Origin: an uncultured Lachnospiraceae bacterium
GTDB taxonomy: Bacteria; Bacillota; Clostridia; Lachnospirales; Lachnospiraceae
NCBI GenBank assembly: GCA_910585005.1
Contig: CAJUCN010000035.1
Coordinates: 1-19,556 of the forward strand
DNA: 19,556 bases
Direction of reading: 5' to 3'
A program made the position numbers and the translations under genes. The first letter of the stretch is position 1; each line of letters begins with the position of its first letter. A model generated the notes under the pieces. That model had not been told where the DNA came from and did not search any database. It saw only the letters and a list, made by a program, of their open reading frames with translations. This document shows, piece after piece, positions 7,113-13,539 of this stretch.

Positions 7113-7141
7113 AACGATGCACATACCTAATACGCGCACCG
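7109..7141 (-). terminator. Attenuator (terminator) of the lysine riboswitch
   Basis: In the minus-strand RNA an 11-bp stem (7141-7131 with 7125-7115, including several G-U pairs) with a 5-nt loop is followed by six Us (7114-7109). The competing antiterminator pairs GCGC (7172-7169) with GCGC (7137-7134) and CCGAT (7165-7161) with ATCGG (7143-7139), using the 3' strand of the aptamer P1 helix. Confidence 0.85.
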
Positions 7142-7163
7142 ATTACTATAAACGTCCTTCATC

Positions 7164-7328
7164 GGATAGCGCCCCATCATTTCTGATGACAGTCATACAG
7201 TTCTTCACTGTATGCCCAAGAACCCACCTGCAGGTGTGCGGATCCTTTCGGCGTTTTTTCCTTTCATCTTTCTTCTGCTGTGCCTGCCACATCCAAAAAA
7301 CTACTCATAAAACACGCAACCTCTACCT
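7164..7328 (-). promoter_or_regulatory. Lysine riboswitch (L box) aptamer
   Basis: The minus-strand leader of dapA carries the L-box landmarks in order: AGGTAGAGGTTGCG at the 5' end, a TGAGTAG element, AGAAAGATGAAAGG, the ACGCCGAAAGGAT core, a CATACAGT/ACTGTATG stem, GACTGTCATCAGAAATGATG and GGGCGCTATCC at the 3' end. P1 pairs AGGTAG (7328-7323) with CTATCC (7169-7164). The length of 165 nt is normal. With lysine bound, P1 should hold and the terminator form, cutting off dapA-dapB-fbp; without it the antiterminator should win. The match was made by recall against the B. subtilis lysC leader, not by covariance search. Confidence 0.92.
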
Positions 7329-7368
7329 CTTAAAAGCCTATGAAATTGTTCTTTTTATTGCATACAAT

Positions 7369-7416
7369 AATCATAGCACCATGCGTGATAGCTGTCAACG
7401 CATAGATGCTATGATT
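7369..7416. repeat. Large dyad overlapping the dapA promoter
   Basis: AATCATAGCA (7369-7378) is the exact reverse complement of TGCTATGATT (7407-7416), and ATGCG (7381-7385) of CGCAT (7399-7403). The roughly 16 paired bases per arm enclose the whole -10 to -35 region. It could be an operator or a hairpin in cobO read-through RNA. Confidence 0.5.
7370..7398 (-). promoter_or_regulatory. Promoter of the dapA-dapB-fbp operon
   Basis: A perfect -35 TTGACA (7398-7393), a 17-bp spacer and TATGAT (7375-7370) on the minus strand, a near-consensus sigma-A promoter. The start site would be near 7363, about 35 nt before the riboswitch. Confidence 0.85.
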
Positions 7417-7434
7417 TCATGCTCACAATATTGC

Positions 7435-7454
7435 AAAAAATGCTAACAGCATTT
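7435..7454 (-). terminator. Compact terminator overlapping the stop of the adenosyltransferase-like gene
   Basis: In the minus-strand RNA AAATGCT-gtt-AGCATTT forms a 7-bp stem with a 3-nt loop, leading into six Us. The TAG stop codon is inside the loop and right arm, so coding sequence and terminator share bases. Confidence 0.65.
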
Positions 7455-7940
7455 GATCTTCAACGTTTCGATTCGGGAAACTTCATCCGCCAGCATACAA
7501 ATCTCATCATTTAATGAAATGCCTGTCATGATGATATCCGTCTCATCATCCCTGGTCTCCAAAAGGGTTTTTAAATCATCCGCCGTAATGATCCCATTGT
7601 CCACCAAACCTAAAACTTCATCTAAAATGAGCAGGTCGCATTCCCCCGTGGCCAGGACTTTCTTGGCGAAATTAATCCCGTTTTTCATGTTAATGACCTC
7701 TTCTGTCTGCTTTTCTACCGGCAGTTCAAAAAAATTCAGTTCTGATTTCTCAAACCGGAAGACCTTGATCTCTGGCTCCAGCCTATGAAGGAACTCTGAA
7801 TCTGCAAGCCCCTTTTCCTTAAGGAACTGGATGATCACAACATTCTTTCCCTGTGCAGCCGTAAGCACCGCTTTCCCTAACGCAGCCGGTGATTTCCCAT
7901 GTCCATCCCCGCTATATATGTAGACTGATCCTTGTTTCAT
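7443..7940 (-). CDS. CobA/CobO/BtuR-like corrinoid adenosyltransferase-family P-loop protein
   Basis: A 165-residue P-loop ATPase of the CobA/CobO/BtuR fold, a family that adenosylates cobalamin or cobyrinic acid diamide using ATP. Visible are YIYSGDGHGKSPAALGKAV near the N-terminus, NVVIIQFLKEKG, DLLILDEVLGLVDNG (Walker B) and DIIMTG. The family loop is usually GNGKGKTTAA; here it reads GDGHGKSPAA, keeping the core Lys and a Ser in place of Thr but changing a second conserved Lys to His and the next Thr to Pro, so activity is uncertain. An upstream ATG (7952) lacks a binding site; GAGGTG six bases from 7940 supports the shorter start. No other cobalamin gene is in view. Confidence 0.8.
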   Translation of the reverse strand: MKQGSVYIYSGDGHGKSPAALGKAVLTAAQGKNVVIIQFLKEKGLADSEFLHRLEPEIKVFRFEKSELNFFELPVEKQTEEVINMKNGINFAKKVLATGECDLLILDEVLGLVDNGIITADDLKTLLETRDDETDIIMTGISLNDEICMLADEVSRIETLKIKCC

Positions 7941-7999
7941 ATCCCACCTCATATGTATTTCACAATCGCATTTCCCTATCAGTTGAAATTACGTTGCTT

Positions 8000-8028
8000 A
8001 TCATAACATAGAAGTGAACAGAAATCAA
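8000..8028 (-). promoter_or_regulatory. Promoter of the adenosyltransferase-like gene
   Basis: TTGATT (8028-8023), 17 bp, TATGAT (8005-8000), with TG one base before the -10. The start would be about 50 nt ahead of the ATG at 7940. The -35 lies five bases upstream of the end of the SSB-like gene's neighbour strand context, so this gene can be expressed separately. Confidence 0.55.
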
Positions 8029-8032
8029 CTTT

Positions 8033-8662
8033 TCATTCTTCCATCAGTTCCAATTTGCTGACTGATACCTCATATGCCACCCTTCTTTGTGCATCTTCCT
8101 CGGAAATTTTCTTAATATATTCCCGGCTCTGGATCCTGCCCCAGATCTCGCACCTTGTTCCCACTGTAAAATTATTGGCAAACCTGGCATTTCGCCCCCA
8201 GCAAATACAGGGTATGTAATCACTTTTTCCATAGGGCCTGTTCACAGCAAGCAAAAGGTCTGCAATTTCCCGTCCAAGCGGAGTTTTCCGATAAATCGGC
8301 TCTTTACAGATATATCCGTCCAGATAGATTTGATTGGTCTTTGAGCTTTCCGGTGTCTCGTCCACAAATTCAATCTCCCTGGCAAACACTGAAAGCACAA
8401 GCCGGTTCTTCCTCTCCTCATGCCGGTTATAAGAACGGAACTGTCCCTGGACTGTAATGTTCAAACCCTTATAATCCTCCTCCACATCAATCAGGCGCTC
8501 CGATACCATCAGTGGTATGATATCGCTGGACTCGCTTAATCTGGGTACCTTTACATCAATCATGTAAAAGCCCTCTCCGAAAATCTCATGGCTGAACTTA
8601 AAATCACTGACGATCTCTCCCATGATTACCACCTGGTTGTTTTCAATTACCTTATCTGTCAT
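8033..8662 (-). CDS. SSB-like protein with two OB-fold halves
   Basis: A 209-residue protein. The second half (about 109-205) is a clear single-stranded DNA-binding protein OB fold: NQIYLDGYICKEPIYRKTPLG, LLLAVNRPYGKSDYIPCICWGRNA and GTRCEIWGRIQSREY match the standard SSB pattern. The first half (about 8-100) has the same strand order (NNQVVIMGEIV, FYMIDVKVPR, IIPLMVSE, GLNITVQGQFRSYNR, RLVLSVFAREIEFV), so it looks like a second, diverged OB fold. Ordinary SSB has one OB fold plus an acidic tail ending in DDDIPF; this one ends in ELMEE without that tip, so it is unlikely to be the main replication SSB. GGGAG precedes the ATG. Function beyond nucleic-acid binding is unknown to me. Confidence 0.8.
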   Translation of the reverse strand: MTDKVIENNQVVIMGEIVSDFKFSHEIFGEGFYMIDVKVPRLSESSDIIPLMVSERLIDVEEDYKGLNITVQGQFRSYNRHEERKNRLVLSVFAREIEFVDETPESSKTNQIYLDGYICKEPIYRKTPLGREIADLLLAVNRPYGKSDYIPCICWGRNARFANNFTVGTRCEIWGRIQSREYIKKISEEDAQRRVAYEVSVSKLELMEE

Positions 8663-8707
8663 TTTTGTTCTCCCTTCTTATTCCTTAAGAATTTTTTCCT
8701 AAGATTT

Positions 8708-8736
8708 TTGACTATCCCGTCATGTATTATTATTTA
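8708..8736 (+). promoter_or_regulatory. Possible promoter pointing into the gene-free region
   Basis: TTGACT (8708-8713) with a 17-bp spacer to TATTTA (8731-8736). The -35 is strong, the -10 weak. No protein gene follows before typA at 9320, so if active it would make a noncoding RNA starting near 8743. Confidence 0.3.
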
Positions 8737-8822
8737 TATGAAGACTTTCGCTTTATAGAACTTTTATGCACCGCGGATTACGACTTTATCTCCGTTTAGC
8801 TGACTTAGCGAAATTAACGTAC

Positions 8823-8907
8823 GCTTGAATGATCATAAATTCTACGTCGCCACGCTCTGATAAAGCGTTCGCGAATTGGCTCCTTTAGAATTGTGATCCC
8901 TTCAAGC
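8823..8907 (+). repeat. Hairpin A, with 55-bp core inverted in hairpin B
   Basis: A stem of three blocks pairs GCTTGAA (8823-8829) with TTCAAGC (8901-8907), GATCA (8831-8835) with TGATC (8894-8898) and AATTCTA (8838-8844) with TAGAATT (8886-8892), enclosing a 41-nt loop. The core 8838-8892 is the exact reverse complement of 9059-9113. Inside the loop ACGCT and AGCGT can form a small stem. Confidence 0.7.
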
Positions 8908-8975
8908 TGGACTGTTGGGAAATGCCTAAGTCAACTGGTCACTTCACTAACCAATTGGTCTACATTTGGGAAAGT

Positions 8976-9024
8976 TACCGGGGCGAAGACTAGACGGCTA
9001 CCGTGAGGGACGCCTGGTGTTTTT
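8976..9024 (+). terminator. Terminator-like hairpin with five Ts
   Basis: ACCGGGGCG (8977-8985) pairs with CGCCTGGT (9011-9018) with one bulged G, an inner ACGG-cta-CCGT stem sits inside, and TTTTT follows at 9020-9024. It would end a plus-strand transcript from the gene-free region. Confidence 0.4.
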
Positions 9025-9033
9025 CCGTTGGTC

Positions 9034-9130
9034 AAAAAACTAACTCAGACCAGAAACAAATTCTAAAGGAGCCAATTCGCGAACGCTTTATCAGAGCGTG
9101 GCGACGTAGAATTTTGTTTCTGATCTGAGT
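9034..9130 (-). repeat. Hairpin B, same core, different stem, minus-strand U-tract
   Basis: A 23-bp stem (9043-9065 with 9107-9130, one mismatch and one bulge) encloses the same 41-nt loop as hairpin A in opposite orientation. Only the innermost 7 bp of the stem are shared with A; the outer 16 bp differ in sequence yet still pair. On the minus strand the stem is followed after three bases by six Us (9039-9034), so it could also terminate a leftward transcript. Confidence 0.7.
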
Positions 9131-9246
9131 GACCCTTTAAAAATGACACCCAAACCAACCGTTCTGCTGATCCTATTCGCAAGGCCGCTCCTTTGAAGTT
9201 CACGGTTACTGCAACCTGGCTAAACTGCTAAACGGAAATTTACATA

Positions 9247-9276
9247 TTTACAAATTCCTCAATATGGTGCTATACT
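9247..9276 (+). promoter_or_regulatory. Promoter of typA
   Basis: TTTACA (9247-9252), 18 bp, TATACT (9271-9276). The start would be near 9283, about 37 nt before the ATG, with GGGAG (9309-9313) as the binding site. Confidence 0.65.
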
Positions 9277-9319
9277 TAATCGGTTTGAAAAAATATTTAC
9301 AATCATATGGGAGTTAACG

Positions 9320-11167
9320 ATGAAGCAAAAAAGAGAAGATGTTAGAAATATAGCGATTATAGCCCATGTAGACCACGGTAAGACCACCCTGGTAGACGAA
9401 CTTTTAAAGCAAAGCGGTGTATTCCGCGAAAACCAGGAAATTGCCGAGCGTGTCATGGACTCCAACGATATAGAACGGGAACGCGGCATCACGATCCTTT
9501 CCAAAAATACTGCCGTCACCTACAAAGGGACTAAGATCAACATCATAGATACCCCAGGACATGCAGACTTCGGCGGTGAAGTAGAGCGTGTCCTTAAGAT
9601 GGTCAACGGCGTTATCCTTGTGGTAGACGCCTTTGAGGGGGCTATGCCCCAGACCAAGTTTGTCCTACGCAAAGCCTTAGAGCTAAAGCTTCCCGTAATC
9701 GTATGCGTGAACAAAATTGACCGCCCTGAGGCGCGTCCTTCCGAAGTTGTCGATGAGGTACTGGAACTTTTCCTTGATCTGGATGCCGATGAAGCACAGC
9801 TTGATTGTCCTTTTGTCTACGCTTCTGCTAAAACAGGAACCGCCTCCCTTGAAATGGACAAGCCTGGCGTAAATATGGTTCCGCTGTTTGAAACAATCCT
9901 GGATTACATTCCGGCTCCTTATGGTGATCCCGATGCCGGAACCCAAGTGCTGATCAGCACCATCGATTATAATGAATATGTGGGACGGATCGGTGTGGGG
10001 AAGGTCGATAACGGCACTGTCAAAATCAACCAGGAGGTGGTCATCGTAAACCACCATGAACCGGACAAGCAAAAGAAAGTAAAAATCAGCAAGCTATATG
10101 AATTTGATGGATTAAATAAAGTAGACGTCACTGAAGCGCAGATCGGTTCTATCGTAGCAATCTCCGGCATTTCCGATATCCATATCGGCGATACCCTCTG
10201 CTCTTTGGACAACCCGGCGCCGATCCCTTTCCAAAAAATCTCGGAGCCTACCATAGCTATGCACTTTGTAGTCAACGATTCCCCCCTTGCCGGTCAAGAA
10301 GGCAAATATGTAACCAGCCGTCATCTCCGTGACCGCCTGTTCCGGGAATTAAATACAGACGTTTCTCTCCGGGTGGAAGAAACCGATACCACGGAAGCCT
10401 TTAAAGTATCCGGCCGTGGTGAGCTGCACCTGTCCGTTTTAATTGAAAATATGAGAAGAGAAGGCTATGAGTTTGCTGTCAGCAAGGCGGAAGTCCTTTA
10501 CCGAACTGATGAAAATGGCAAAAAACTAGAACCGATGGAGCTTTGCTATATTGATGTCCCGGAAGAATTTTCCGGCTCTGTCATTGAAAAACTAAGCCAG
10601 CGCAAAGGGGAACTTCGGAACATGGGAACTGCCAGCGGCGGTTACACCCGTTTAGAGTTTTCCATCCCTTCCCGTGGGCTTATCGGTTACCGTGGGGAAT
10701 TTATGACTGACACCAAAGGGAACGGGATCATGAACAGTGTTTTTGACGGCTATGGCCCTTACAAAGGCGATATCCAGTACCGGAAACAAGGCTCCCTTAT
10801 CGCCTTTGAACCTGGGGAAGCCATCACCTACGGTCTTTTCAATGCACAGGAGCGGGGTACCTTGTTTATCAGCCCTGGTGAAAAAGTTTACTCGGGAATG
10901 GTCGTTGGACAAAACGGCAAGGGAGAAGATATCGAACTGAACGTATGTAAGAAAAAGCAGCTTACCAATACCCGCTCTTCCAGTGCGGATGAAGCGCTTC
11001 GCCTTACTCCGCCTAAGATCTTAAGTTTAGAGCAGGCGTTGGAATTCATTGACACCGATGAACTCTTAGAAATTACGCCAAAGTCCCTTCGGATCCGTAA
11101 GAAAATTCTTGATCCTACCATGCGGAAAAGAGCCGCCATGCGGACAGCTTCCATGAATCAAAAATAA
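9320..11167 (+). CDS. typA: TypA/BipA translational GTPase
   Basis: A 615-residue ribosome-associated GTPase of the elongation-factor superfamily, involved in 50S assembly and stress or low-temperature growth. G motifs are clear: AHVDHGKTT (G1, about residues 15-23), RGITI (G2), DTPGHADFGGE (G3), NKID (G4) and SAK (G5). Beta-barrel domain II and EF-G-like domain III follow, with the TypA-specific C-terminal domain containing GRGELHLSVLIENMRREGYE, PSRGLIGYRGEF and GKGEDIELNVCKKKQLTN. The length is standard. It starts at ATG behind GGGAG, with its own promoter, and converges on mgtE over a shared terminator. Confidence 0.98.
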   Translation: MKQKREDVRNIAIIAHVDHGKTTLVDELLKQSGVFRENQEIAERVMDSNDIERERGITILSKNTAVTYKGTKINIIDTPGHADFGGEVERVLKMVNGVILVVDAFEGAMPQTKFVLRKALELKLPVIVCVNKIDRPEARPSEVVDEVLELFLDLDADEAQLDCPFVYASAKTGTASLEMDKPGVNMVPLFETILDYIPAPYGDPDAGTQVLISTIDYNEYVGRIGVGKVDNGTVKINQEVVIVNHHEPDKQKKVKISKLYEFDGLNKVDVTEAQIGSIVAISGISDIHIGDTLCSLDNPAPIPFQKISEPTIAMHFVVNDSPLAGQEGKYVTSRHLRDRLFRELNTDVSLRVEETDTTEAFKVSGRGELHLSVLIENMRREGYEFAVSKAEVLYRTDENGKKLEPMELCYIDVPEEFSGSVIEKLSQRKGELRNMGTASGGYTRLEFSIPSRGLIGYRGEFMTDTKGNGIMNSVFDGYGPYKGDIQYRKQGSLIAFEPGEAITYGLFNAQERGTLFISPGEKVYSGMVVGQNGKGEDIELNVCKKKQLTNTRSSSADEALRLTPPKILSLEQALEFIDTDELLEITPKSLRIRKKILDPTMRKRAAMRTASMNQK

Positions 11168-11195
11168 CGCTGTAGCGGCTTATAAGAGATAAAAT

Positions 11196-11228
11196 AAACC
11201 CCTTCCCAATGCAGGAAGGGGTCATTTT
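11196..11228. terminator. Bidirectional terminator between typA and mgtE
   Basis: CCCCTTCC (11199-11206) and GGAAGGGG (11214-11221) form an 8-bp GC-rich stem with a 7-nt loop. On the plus strand TCATTTT follows; on the minus strand TTTATTTTA follows. It ends both convergent genes. Confidence 0.85.
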
Positions 11229-12579
11229 ATGCAATAGGAAGAACCCATGTGGCAATCCTGAAGTAAATCAGCAGGGACAATGCATCCACGATCGTAGTGA
11301 TAAAAGGACTCGCCATCACCGCCGGGTCAAAACCAATTTTTTTCGCCAACATGGGAAGCATACAGCCAACCACCTTTGCAATCAGCACTGCCGCCAGTAA
11401 AGTCAGACATACCACTGCCGCCACTGCAATCGTGACCCTGTCAAGTAAAAGCAGCTTTGCAAAATTGGCTGCCGCCAGCGTGCATCCGCAAAGCATAGCC
11501 ACCCGGATCTCTTTCCAGATCACCGCAAAGGCATCCGAAAATTCTATCTCATTTAAAGAAAGTCCGCGAATAATCGTCACACTGGCCTGTCCACCCGCAT
11601 TCCCACCGGTATCCATCAGCATGGGGATGTACGCTGTAAGCACCACACAGACACTTAATGCGTCCTCAAAAGAGGTAATGATGCTGCCTGTAAAAGCAGC
11701 CGATATCATTAAGAGCAGCAACCAGGGAATTCGCTTTTTCCAGGTTTCAAAAACACCTGTTTTCATATATGGCTTGTCCGATGGCACGATAGCCGCCATC
11801 TTTTCCATATCTTCTGTGGCTTCTTCTTGAAGAATATCCACAATATCGTCTACAGTGATGATCCCTACCAGACGGTTTTCATTATCCACCACAGGCATAG
11901 CCGTAAAATCATATTTTTGGAACTGCCTTGCTACCTCCTCCTGATCCATCAAAGTATTGATATAGATCACATTTTCATGCATAATCTCACCAATCACCTC
12001 ATCCGGCGCGTTGGTGAGCAAATAACGCAAGGCAACCGTGCCCACCAGCGTTCTTTGGGCGTCTAGCACATAGCAGATATTGATCGTCTCACTGTCCAGC
12101 CCGATCTGACGGATTCTTTCTATGGCATCTTGAACCGTCATATTTTCTTTTAGGTCTACATATTCTACCGTCATAATACTTCCGGCAGAATCCTCCGGGT
12201 ACCTGAGCAGATGATTGATATCCCTCCTGGTTTCCGGGTTCGCATTGGCAAGCAGTTTTTTCACAATATTTGCCGGCATTTCTTCCAAAAGATCCGTTGC
12301 GTCATCCGCCATCAGGTTGTCAATGATCCCTGCCGCATCTTTTTCAGACAGGCTGGTAATGATGAACTGCTGGCTGTCCACCTCCAGATAGGAAAAAACG
12401 TCTGCTGCCATGTTTTTGGGCAATATACGGAAGATCTTTAACAGGTCTTCCTCCTCCAGTTCTTCAAACGCTGCCGCAATATCGGCAATGTTCATCTCTT
12501 CCATCTTTTGGCGGAGCCTGGTATATTGCTTTGTGTCAAGAAGCAGCTTAATCTCTTCTAGTTCTTTAATCTCTTCCAT
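11227..12579 (-). CDS. mgtE: Magnesium transporter MgtE
   Basis: A 450-residue Mg2+ channel. The N-terminal MgtE_N superhelical domain (about residues 10-130, with LPKNMAADVFSYL and DDATDLLEEMP) is followed by two CBS domains (about 135-255; MTVEYVDLKENMTVQDA, FTAMPVVDNENRLVGIITVDDIVDIL), a plug helix and five membrane segments (about 285-450). The pore signature PMLMDTGGNAGGQ and the terminal GFDPAVMASPFITTIVDALSLLIYF are intact. The cytosolic domains sense Mg2+ and gate the pore in this family. AAGGAG precedes the ATG. A 34-codon upstream ORF overlaps the start, and no M-box fits in the short leader. Confidence 0.97.
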   Translation of the reverse strand: MEEIKELEEIKLLLDTKQYTRLRQKMEEMNIADIAAAFEELEEEDLLKIFRILPKNMAADVFSYLEVDSQQFIITSLSEKDAAGIIDNLMADDATDLLEEMPANIVKKLLANANPETRRDINHLLRYPEDSAGSIMTVEYVDLKENMTVQDAIERIRQIGLDSETINICYVLDAQRTLVGTVALRYLLTNAPDEVIGEIMHENVIYINTLMDQEEVARQFQKYDFTAMPVVDNENRLVGIITVDDIVDILQEEATEDMEKMAAIVPSDKPYMKTGVFETWKKRIPWLLLLMISAAFTGSIITSFEDALSVCVVLTAYIPMLMDTGGNAGGQASVTIIRGLSLNEIEFSDAFAVIWKEIRVAMLCGCTLAAANFAKLLLLDRVTIAVAAVVCLTLLAAVLIAKVVGCMLPMLAKKIGFDPAVMASPFITTIVDALSLLIYFRIATWVLPIA

Positions 12580-12662
12580 AGCAATTCTCCTTTATCTGTG
12601 ATTTTTATGCTCCGTTCATGAGGAGGAATATCTGTACCGCCAGACACGATACTCTTTTTCAT
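12558..12662 (-). CDS. Possible leader peptide overlapping the mgtE start
   Basis: A 34-codon ORF starting at ATG 12662 behind AGGTGG (spacing 8) and ending in TAG at 12560-12558, 22 bases inside mgtE in another frame. It therefore runs across the mgtE ribosome binding site and start codon. The peptide begins MKKSIVSGGTDIPPHERS and continues charged, with a Pro-Pro pair at residues 13-14. Translation of this ORF could couple to, or mask, mgtE initiation, as short ORFs do ahead of some bacterial Mg2+ transporters (mgtL, mgtP of Salmonella); the peptide shares no recognisable sequence with those. It may be fortuitous. Confidence 0.4.
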   Translation of the reverse strand: MKKSIVSGGTDIPPHERSIKITDKGELLWKRLKN

Positions 12663-12725
12663 AAAAACCACCACCTTTCAGAAAACTGCATTTTATGTCA
12701 GGATATGTATTTCCTGTACCACTTT

Positions 12726-12755
12726 ACTTTATGCCTTAAGATATCACTTTGTCAA
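12726..12755 (-). promoter_or_regulatory. Promoter of mgtE
   Basis: A perfect TTGACA (12755-12750), 18 bp, TAAAGT (12731-12726) on the minus strand. The -35 begins immediately after the yigZ stop codon. The start near 12719 gives a leader of about 55 nt to the small ORF and 140 nt to mgtE. Confidence 0.6.
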
Positions 12756-13406
12756 TCAATTTCTTTCCCTGTAATAGCCTTCTCCGGTTTGGGAAATCAG
12801 CGCCCGCCCCGCCGTAGCCTCCGTCAGGATCCTTTCCACCGCATCACATTGATCCCCAGGGATCCTGATATCAAATGCCACTTTATCCGTATATCTGGAT
12901 TCCTGCACCGTCACCTGGCTCTTTTCAAACAGATGCTGCACACGTCCTACATCGCCATACGCCACTTCAACCGTAAGCTCCTTCCCATAACGCATCGTTA
13001 CAATGCCTGCGTCCTCAATCCCAGCCTTGGCTGCCTGCGTGTAAGCACGCACCAGTCCGCCTGTGCCAAGGAGCGTCCCGCCAAAATATCTGGTAACCAC
13101 TGCAACTACATCTGTCACCTGCGCCCCAAGCAGCGCCTCTAAAATCGGTTTCCCGGCAGTGCCGCTAGGTTCCCCGTCGTCACTGCACCTGGTCACTTCC
13201 CTGTTTCTACCTATTATATATGCCGAACAATTATGGCGCGCATCATAATATTTCTTCCGCACAGCCTCGATAAACCGGACCGCCTCCTCCGCCGAAGAAA
13301 CCGGAGCTACATTGGCAATAAAGCGGGACTTTTTTTCTTCATACTCGCCTCTTCCTTCTTGGTCTACTACTTGATATGGAGGAAATTCCTGTTTTAGGTT
13401 TTCCAT
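12756..13406 (-). CDS. yigZ: YigZ/IMPACT family protein
   Basis: A 216-residue protein of the UPF0029/IMPACT family. The N-terminal domain (about residues 15-130) carries the signature EEKKSRFIANV, DARHNCSAYIIG, DDGEPSGTAGKPILEAL and VTRYFGGTLLGTGGLVRAY; a smaller ferredoxin-like C-terminal domain (about 140-205) follows. The length is typical. The eukaryotic homologue IMPACT modulates the GCN2 kinase; the bacterial role is not established. AAGGAGG sits before the ATG. It ends directly at the mgtE promoter with no terminator seen between them, so read-through into mgtE is possible. Confidence 0.93.
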   Translation of the reverse strand: MENLKQEFPPYQVVDQEGRGEYEEKKSRFIANVAPVSSAEEAVRFIEAVRKKYYDARHNCSAYIIGRNREVTRCSDDGEPSGTAGKPILEALLGAQVTDVVAVVTRYFGGTLLGTGGLVRAYTQAAKAGIEDAGIVTMRYGKELTVEVAYGDVGRVQHLFEKSQVTVQESRYTDKVAFDIRIPGDQCDAVERILTEATAGRALISQTGEGYYRERN

Positions 13407-13448
13407 CTCTTCCCCTCCTTATTCCTAGTCTGTACACAGGGAAAGTTT

Positions 13449-13476
13449 ATCATACTATAGAATAAAAGTGTATCAA
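13449..13476 (-). promoter_or_regulatory. Possible promoter of yigZ
   Basis: TTGATA (13476-13471), 16 bp, TATGAT (13454-13449) on the minus strand, both boxes five of six to consensus. An overlapping alternative (TTGTTC, 17 bp, TATTCT) lies a few bases further upstream. Confidence 0.45.
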
Positions 13477-13510
13477 TTTGTGAACAATTCTTAATAAATC
13501 ATAAAAAATC

Positions 13511-13539
13511 TTTATTTCGACCCTACATTTTGGTATACT
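13511..13539 (+). promoter_or_regulatory. Promoter of the class A PBP gene
   Basis: An extended -10 TGGTATACT (13531-13539) with a weak TTTATT (13511-13516) 17 bp upstream. The start near 13546 leaves a leader of about 65 nt. Confidence 0.5.

Larger units (their letters stand above)
8743..9024 (+). ncRNA. Candidate structured noncoding RNA
   Basis: No reading frame of note is present on either strand of this 657-bp region (8663-9319). On the plus strand it has a possible promoter, a 5' stem TTTCGCT (8746-8752) with AGCGAAA (8807-8813), a central 19-bp hairpin (8823-8907) and a terminator-like stem ending in five Ts (8976-9024). I recognise no known RNA family: it does not show the conserved elements of tmRNA, RNase P RNA, SRP RNA or a T-box. 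Existence as a transcript is inference. Confidence 0.3.
8791..9236. repeat. Outer imperfect inverted repeat around the hairpin pair
   Basis: TCCGTTTAGC (8791-8800) followed by TTAGC (8805-8809) is mirrored by GCTAA and GCTAAACGGA ending at 9236. The arms are about 18-19 bp, imperfect in the middle, and nest outside the 55-bp inverted repeat, so the two halves of the region look like an old inverted duplication or the ends of a small mobile element. No target duplication is evident at the ends. Confidence 0.4.

Noticed and set aside
7117..7446. 109-codon plus-strand frame over the dapA leader
   Set aside because: The region is explained by promoter, riboswitch and terminator on the minus strand; the frame has no binding site and poor protein character.
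8837..9114. CRISPR array or direct-repeat array
   Set aside because: There are only two copies and they are inverted, with no regular spacers.
9030..9319. Convincing leftward promoter for hairpin B
   Set aside because: Candidate boxes such as TTGTAA with 17 bp to TAGCAG fit the consensus too poorly to list.
12580..12755. M-box riboswitch ahead of mgtE
   Set aside because: The leader is about 140 nt and mostly occupied by the small ORF; none of the M-box conserved elements were found.
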